From positions 1-64,000 of the forward strand of contig NZ_QOIN01000024.1 of assembly GCF_003323715.1 (NCBI RefSeq): 64,000 nucleotides of DNA, given 5' to 3'. Positions 61,832 to 64,000 of the stretch are shown here, in pieces; the first letter of the stretch is position 1, and every line of letters begins with the position of its first letter. The translations under genes and the position numbers were made by a program. The DNA comes from Streptomyces diacarni (GTDB lineage: Bacteria; Actinomycetota; Actinomycetes; Streptomycetales; Streptomycetaceae). The notes under the pieces were generated by a model. The model did no database searches and had not been told where the DNA came from. It worked only from the letters and a program-made list of their open reading frames with translations.

Positions 61832-62415
61832 TCACGTCGGCGGGTTGTTCCGCCCACGCGAGGACAGCCGGGCGCCCTTCGTGGGCGGTACCTCAAGTGC
61901 TCGGGCCACTACGGGTTTTGTCTCGGTGGGGCCGTTCACGATGTCCGCGATCCCGCGTTCGGCGGCGTAAGAAGGACGCAGTGATAAGGACGCCTCAGCT
62001 CCTGTTGGTACTCCTTGATCCGCCGGCCCGCACATCCTCGGGGCCGCGATCTCCTGGCAGAACACCACGTTCGCCGCGTCTTGCCCTCCATGACGGCCAT
62101 CTCATCGGCCGGAGGGGCGAAGGACAGGTCCGCACCGATGGAACGCGAGTCGATGACGAAGAGGACCCGCCGTACGCCTTGCGGAGAATAACCCGGATTC
62201 GGGCGCACCGTAGCATTGCGGCAGGCATAGAGCAGCTGCGCCCCGTGACGCATGATGCCGTCGTGCTCCTGCTCGCTGCCGGCAGAAATGCCGGTACGTC
62301 GACGAGCGTGATCAGCGGCAAGCCGAACACGTCGTAGCGCTGCACGAACCGCGCGGCCTCTTCCGCGACTCGGGTGTCCCACGCCCCGGCCGACGCCGGG
62401 GGCCGGACCACCCGA
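61832..62415 (-). pseudogene. Frameshifted acyl-CoA carboxylase beta-subunit relic (PccB/AccB type)
   Basis: Three frames together rebuild the C-terminal third of a biotin-dependent carboxyltransferase: AARFVQRYDVFGLPLITLVD in one, EQEHDGIMRHGAQLLYA and VIDSRSIGADLSFAPPADEM in the next, and VVFCQEIAAP then SYAAERGIADIVNGPTETKP, VVARALEV, to the stop at 61832 in a third. These match the usual VDVPGFLPG, EHDGIIRHGAKLLYA, MDSRSIGADL and PYYAAERGLVDDVI segments. An intact version would supply methylmalonyl- or malonyl-CoA extender units. At least two frameshifts and several in-frame differences make it dead. Confidence 0.88.
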
Positions 62416-63025
62416 GCGCTCGACTCAACGACCCGAAGAAACAGTGGTTTCAAGGCCGAGGCAGCGGAACCGAACGTGTCCGCGCGGCCACCAGGCCGAG
62501 GGCGTCACCCCGCCCCACTCCGCGGCCACGGGCGCGTATGGCGCACACGGCAAGGGGAGCACGCGCCCCGCCCGGTCATGCCGCTGAGCGAGGAAGCGTT
62601 GCAGTGCGCCCGGCATCTGGCGGATGGCGCCGCGGCTCTCCTTGCGGGACGGCGCGGGGTGATCCTCCCGGGAGCGCGTATCGGCTTCCTCGGCCTGGGC
62701 ACAGGTCGGTGAACTCGTCATTGCCGACGGCCTTCAGGGACGTGACAGAGAAGTGACGTTGTTCCTCTTCCAACTCCTCCGAACCGTCGGCGTCGTCATC
62801 GCCCCCCTCCGCCTCCTGTACTGCCTCGGTCGCCGGAGACTCCCGCTGCTCGGCAAGGGACAGCACACGGGCGGCCGACGGCGGCGAACCGAAGTCATCG
62901 GCCGACTGATCGAAAAGAGCCAGGGCGACCTCTTCACGGGGCCCAGCTCCTTCATCCGGCGGAGGGGCAGGCCCTCCGGGCGTCCATGCGGGCTTCGGCC
63001 CAGGTGACCGAAGCCTTTACCGTCA
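62416..63025. other. Non-coding gap between carboxylase relic and MFS repeat
   Basis: About 600 bases. Open frames on both strands are short and show no family resemblance; more of the decayed carboxylase gene would be expected here but I cannot align it. Confidence 0.5.
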
Positions 63026-63177
63026 GAGGCATAAAATTGTTCAGTCCGCAAATCCCGGAGAGGCATATAGCGCGCTGGGTCGCAAGTATTTTGGCGAGTA
63101 AGTCCAAGGTTGACAGCGTTGTGGAGCTTGCTTATAGTCCACACGTTCTGTGCTCCCGCTGATATTCAAAGGTGGCC
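63026..63177 (+). repeat. Right copy of long inverted repeat (MFS upstream region)
   Basis: Matches 27467-27618 in reverse at about 95% by eye; homology begins at GAGGCATAAAATTG and runs into the exporter gene. Confidence 0.9.
63110..63138 (+). promoter_or_regulatory. Consensus-like vegetative promoter for the MFS exporter
   Basis: TTGACA at 63110-63115 and TATAGT at 63133-63138 with a 17-base spacer, 40 bases before the start codon. Both hexamers and the spacing are kept in the inverted copy at 27506-27534 even though the gene there is dead. Confidence 0.8.
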
Positions 63178-64000
63178 ATGGCTACGCCTCCCACACTGTC
63201 GAAGTTCAGGCAGCGGTTGATTCTTTCCGTTCTCATGGTGTGTTCGCTGCTGATTTGGCTGGACAACACCGTTCTCAGTATCACTCTGGAGACCCTCGCG
63301 GACCCGGTCCTTGGACTGGGGGCCGACCCCGGTGAGCTGCAATGGGCCACGGGTGCCTACACCCTGGTCTTCGCCACCTTGATGTTCACCGCCGGCGCGC
63401 TGGGCGACAGCTTCGGCCACCGGAATGTCCTCGCAGTCGGCTTGGTGATCTTCGCCGGGGCTTCGATCTGGGCCGCATACGCAGGCGATGCCGGCCAGCT
63501 GATTGCCGCCAGGGCCGCGATGGGAGTCGGCGCCGCATTGATCATGCCCGCCAACTTCGCCGTCCTGTTGTGGACCTTCACCGGCCCCACCCGGGCGACC
63601 GCAATCGCCATTTCCTCGACCTCCACCGGCGTCGGAATGGCAGCGGGCCCGGTATTGGCAGGACTCCTGCTCAGCCATTTCTGGTGGGGTTCGGTCTTCC
63701 TTGTCAACGTCCCGATCGTCGTGGTGGCATTGGCCGGAGTCATCCTGCTGGTCCCCAATTTCCGCAGTCCCGTCGTGCGGCCCCTGGACCCGACTGGCAT
63801 TCTGCTGTCGATCAGCGGACTCGCGGCATTGACCTACGGTCTGATCCGCGCGGGGCAGGTGGACGCCTGGAGCCGTTGGGACGTGTGGGCACCGATCGCG
63901 GCCGGGCTCGTCCTGATGGCCGCGTTCGTGCTCGTCGAACTGAGGACCAGGGAACCGAGCTTCGACCCCCGGATGCTTGCACAGCGGATGTTCGGTGGCG
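63178..64000 (+). CDS. MFS drug exporter (DHA2/EmrB-QacA type), 3' end beyond window
   Basis: Proton-driven exporter, probably for self-resistance or product efflux. Starts at ATG 63178 and stays open to the edge (274 residues seen). The N-terminal membrane helices and family motifs are clear: motif D-like LIWLDNTVLSITL (TMS1), motif A in GALGDSFGHRNVL, motif B in LIAARAAMGVGAALIMP, and motif C in GVGMAAGPVLAGLLL (TMS5), the antiporter signature. Members of this group usually have 14 helices and about 480-530 residues. It faces away from the polyene block and its decayed twin lies inverted at the block's other end. Confidence 0.93.
   Translation, partial: MATPPTLSKFRQRLILSVLMVCSLLIWLDNTVLSITLETLADPVLGLGADPGELQWATGAYTLVFATLMFTAGALGDSFGHRNVLAVGLVIFAGASIWAAYAGDAGQLIAARAAMGVGAALIMPANFAVLLWTFTGPTRATAIAISSTSTGVGMAAGPVLAGLLLSHFWWGSVFLVNVPIVVVALAGVILLVPNFRSPVVRPLDPTGILLSISGLAALTYGLIRAGQVDAWSRWDVWAPIAAGLVLMAAFVLVELRTREPSFDPRMLAQRMFGG

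Noticed and set aside
62578-62712. Small plus-strand frame MPLSEEALQCARHLADGA and onward
   Set aside because: Looks protein-like but is short, lacks a ribosome binding site of note and matches no family I recognise; not enough to call a gene.

Overview
The base composition is very GC-rich, starts are often GTG, genes are tightly overlapped, and the families present (modular type I PKS, deoxysugar genes, C5N genes, IS110 relics) all point to a Streptomyces or close actinomycete secondary-metabolite region. There are no RNA genes or CRISPR arrays that I can see.

Left block (1-12.9 kb). A modular PKS gene enters from the left edge on the minus strand; only its 5' end is visible (KSQ-type loading module with a decayed AT, ACP, then the first extender KS). 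Diverging from it is a compact plus-strand set: two macrolide-type glycosyltransferases, NDP-hexose 2,3-dehydratase, 3-ketoreductase, a 4-ketoreductase-like protein, glucose-1-phosphate nucleotidylyltransferase and a type II thioesterase. Together they suggest a glycosylated polyketide carrying a 2,6-dideoxyhexose; the 4,6-dehydratase is not in the window. From 13 to 18 kb there is apparently unrelated or housekeeping material: a DedA membrane protein, an SDR, an alpha/beta hydrolase diverging from a TetR regulator across a perfect 17-bp inverted repeat, and IS110-family transposase relics flanking a SnoaL-like gene.

Phosphoramidate block (18.2-26.6 kb, minus strand). Eight genes are packed in one operon: sulfotransferase-fold protein, SAM methyltransferase, PEP-synthase-like kinase, class I amidotransferase, nucleotidyltransferase, APS-kinase-like protein, MIO-type aromatic ammonia-lyase/aminomutase, and a second methyltransferase. 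The middle four are the families, in the same order, that make activated phosphoramidate (P-N bond) for the Campylobacter jejuni capsule: L-glutamine kinase, gamma-glutamyl-CDP-amidate hydrolase, CTP:phosphoglutamine cytidylyltransferase and CDP-phosphoramidate kinase. I read this as a phosphoramidate-forming cassette inside an actinomycete natural-product locus, and it is the main discovery of the window. The sulfotransferase-like protein is the best candidate for the phosphoramidate transferase, because the activated donor would be a 3'-phosphorylated nucleotide resembling PAPS.

Right block (28-62 kb, minus strand). A second, self-contained cluster: two large PKS proteins (a KSQ module plus four extender modules, every module with DH and KR, ending in a TE), with an acyl-CoA ligase, a 5-aminolevulinate synthase and an amide synthetase-like ligase for a C5N (2-amino-3-hydroxycyclopentenone) unit, and a type II thioesterase. 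The predicted product is a methyl-branched tetraenoic acid amide of C5N, of the annimycin/manumycin-side-chain kind. This block is bracketed by inverted copies of an MFS exporter gene: a decayed copy at 26.9-27.6 kb and an apparently intact one running off the right edge from 63.2 kb. A frameshifted propionyl-CoA carboxylase beta-subunit relic lies between the thioesterase and the exporter.
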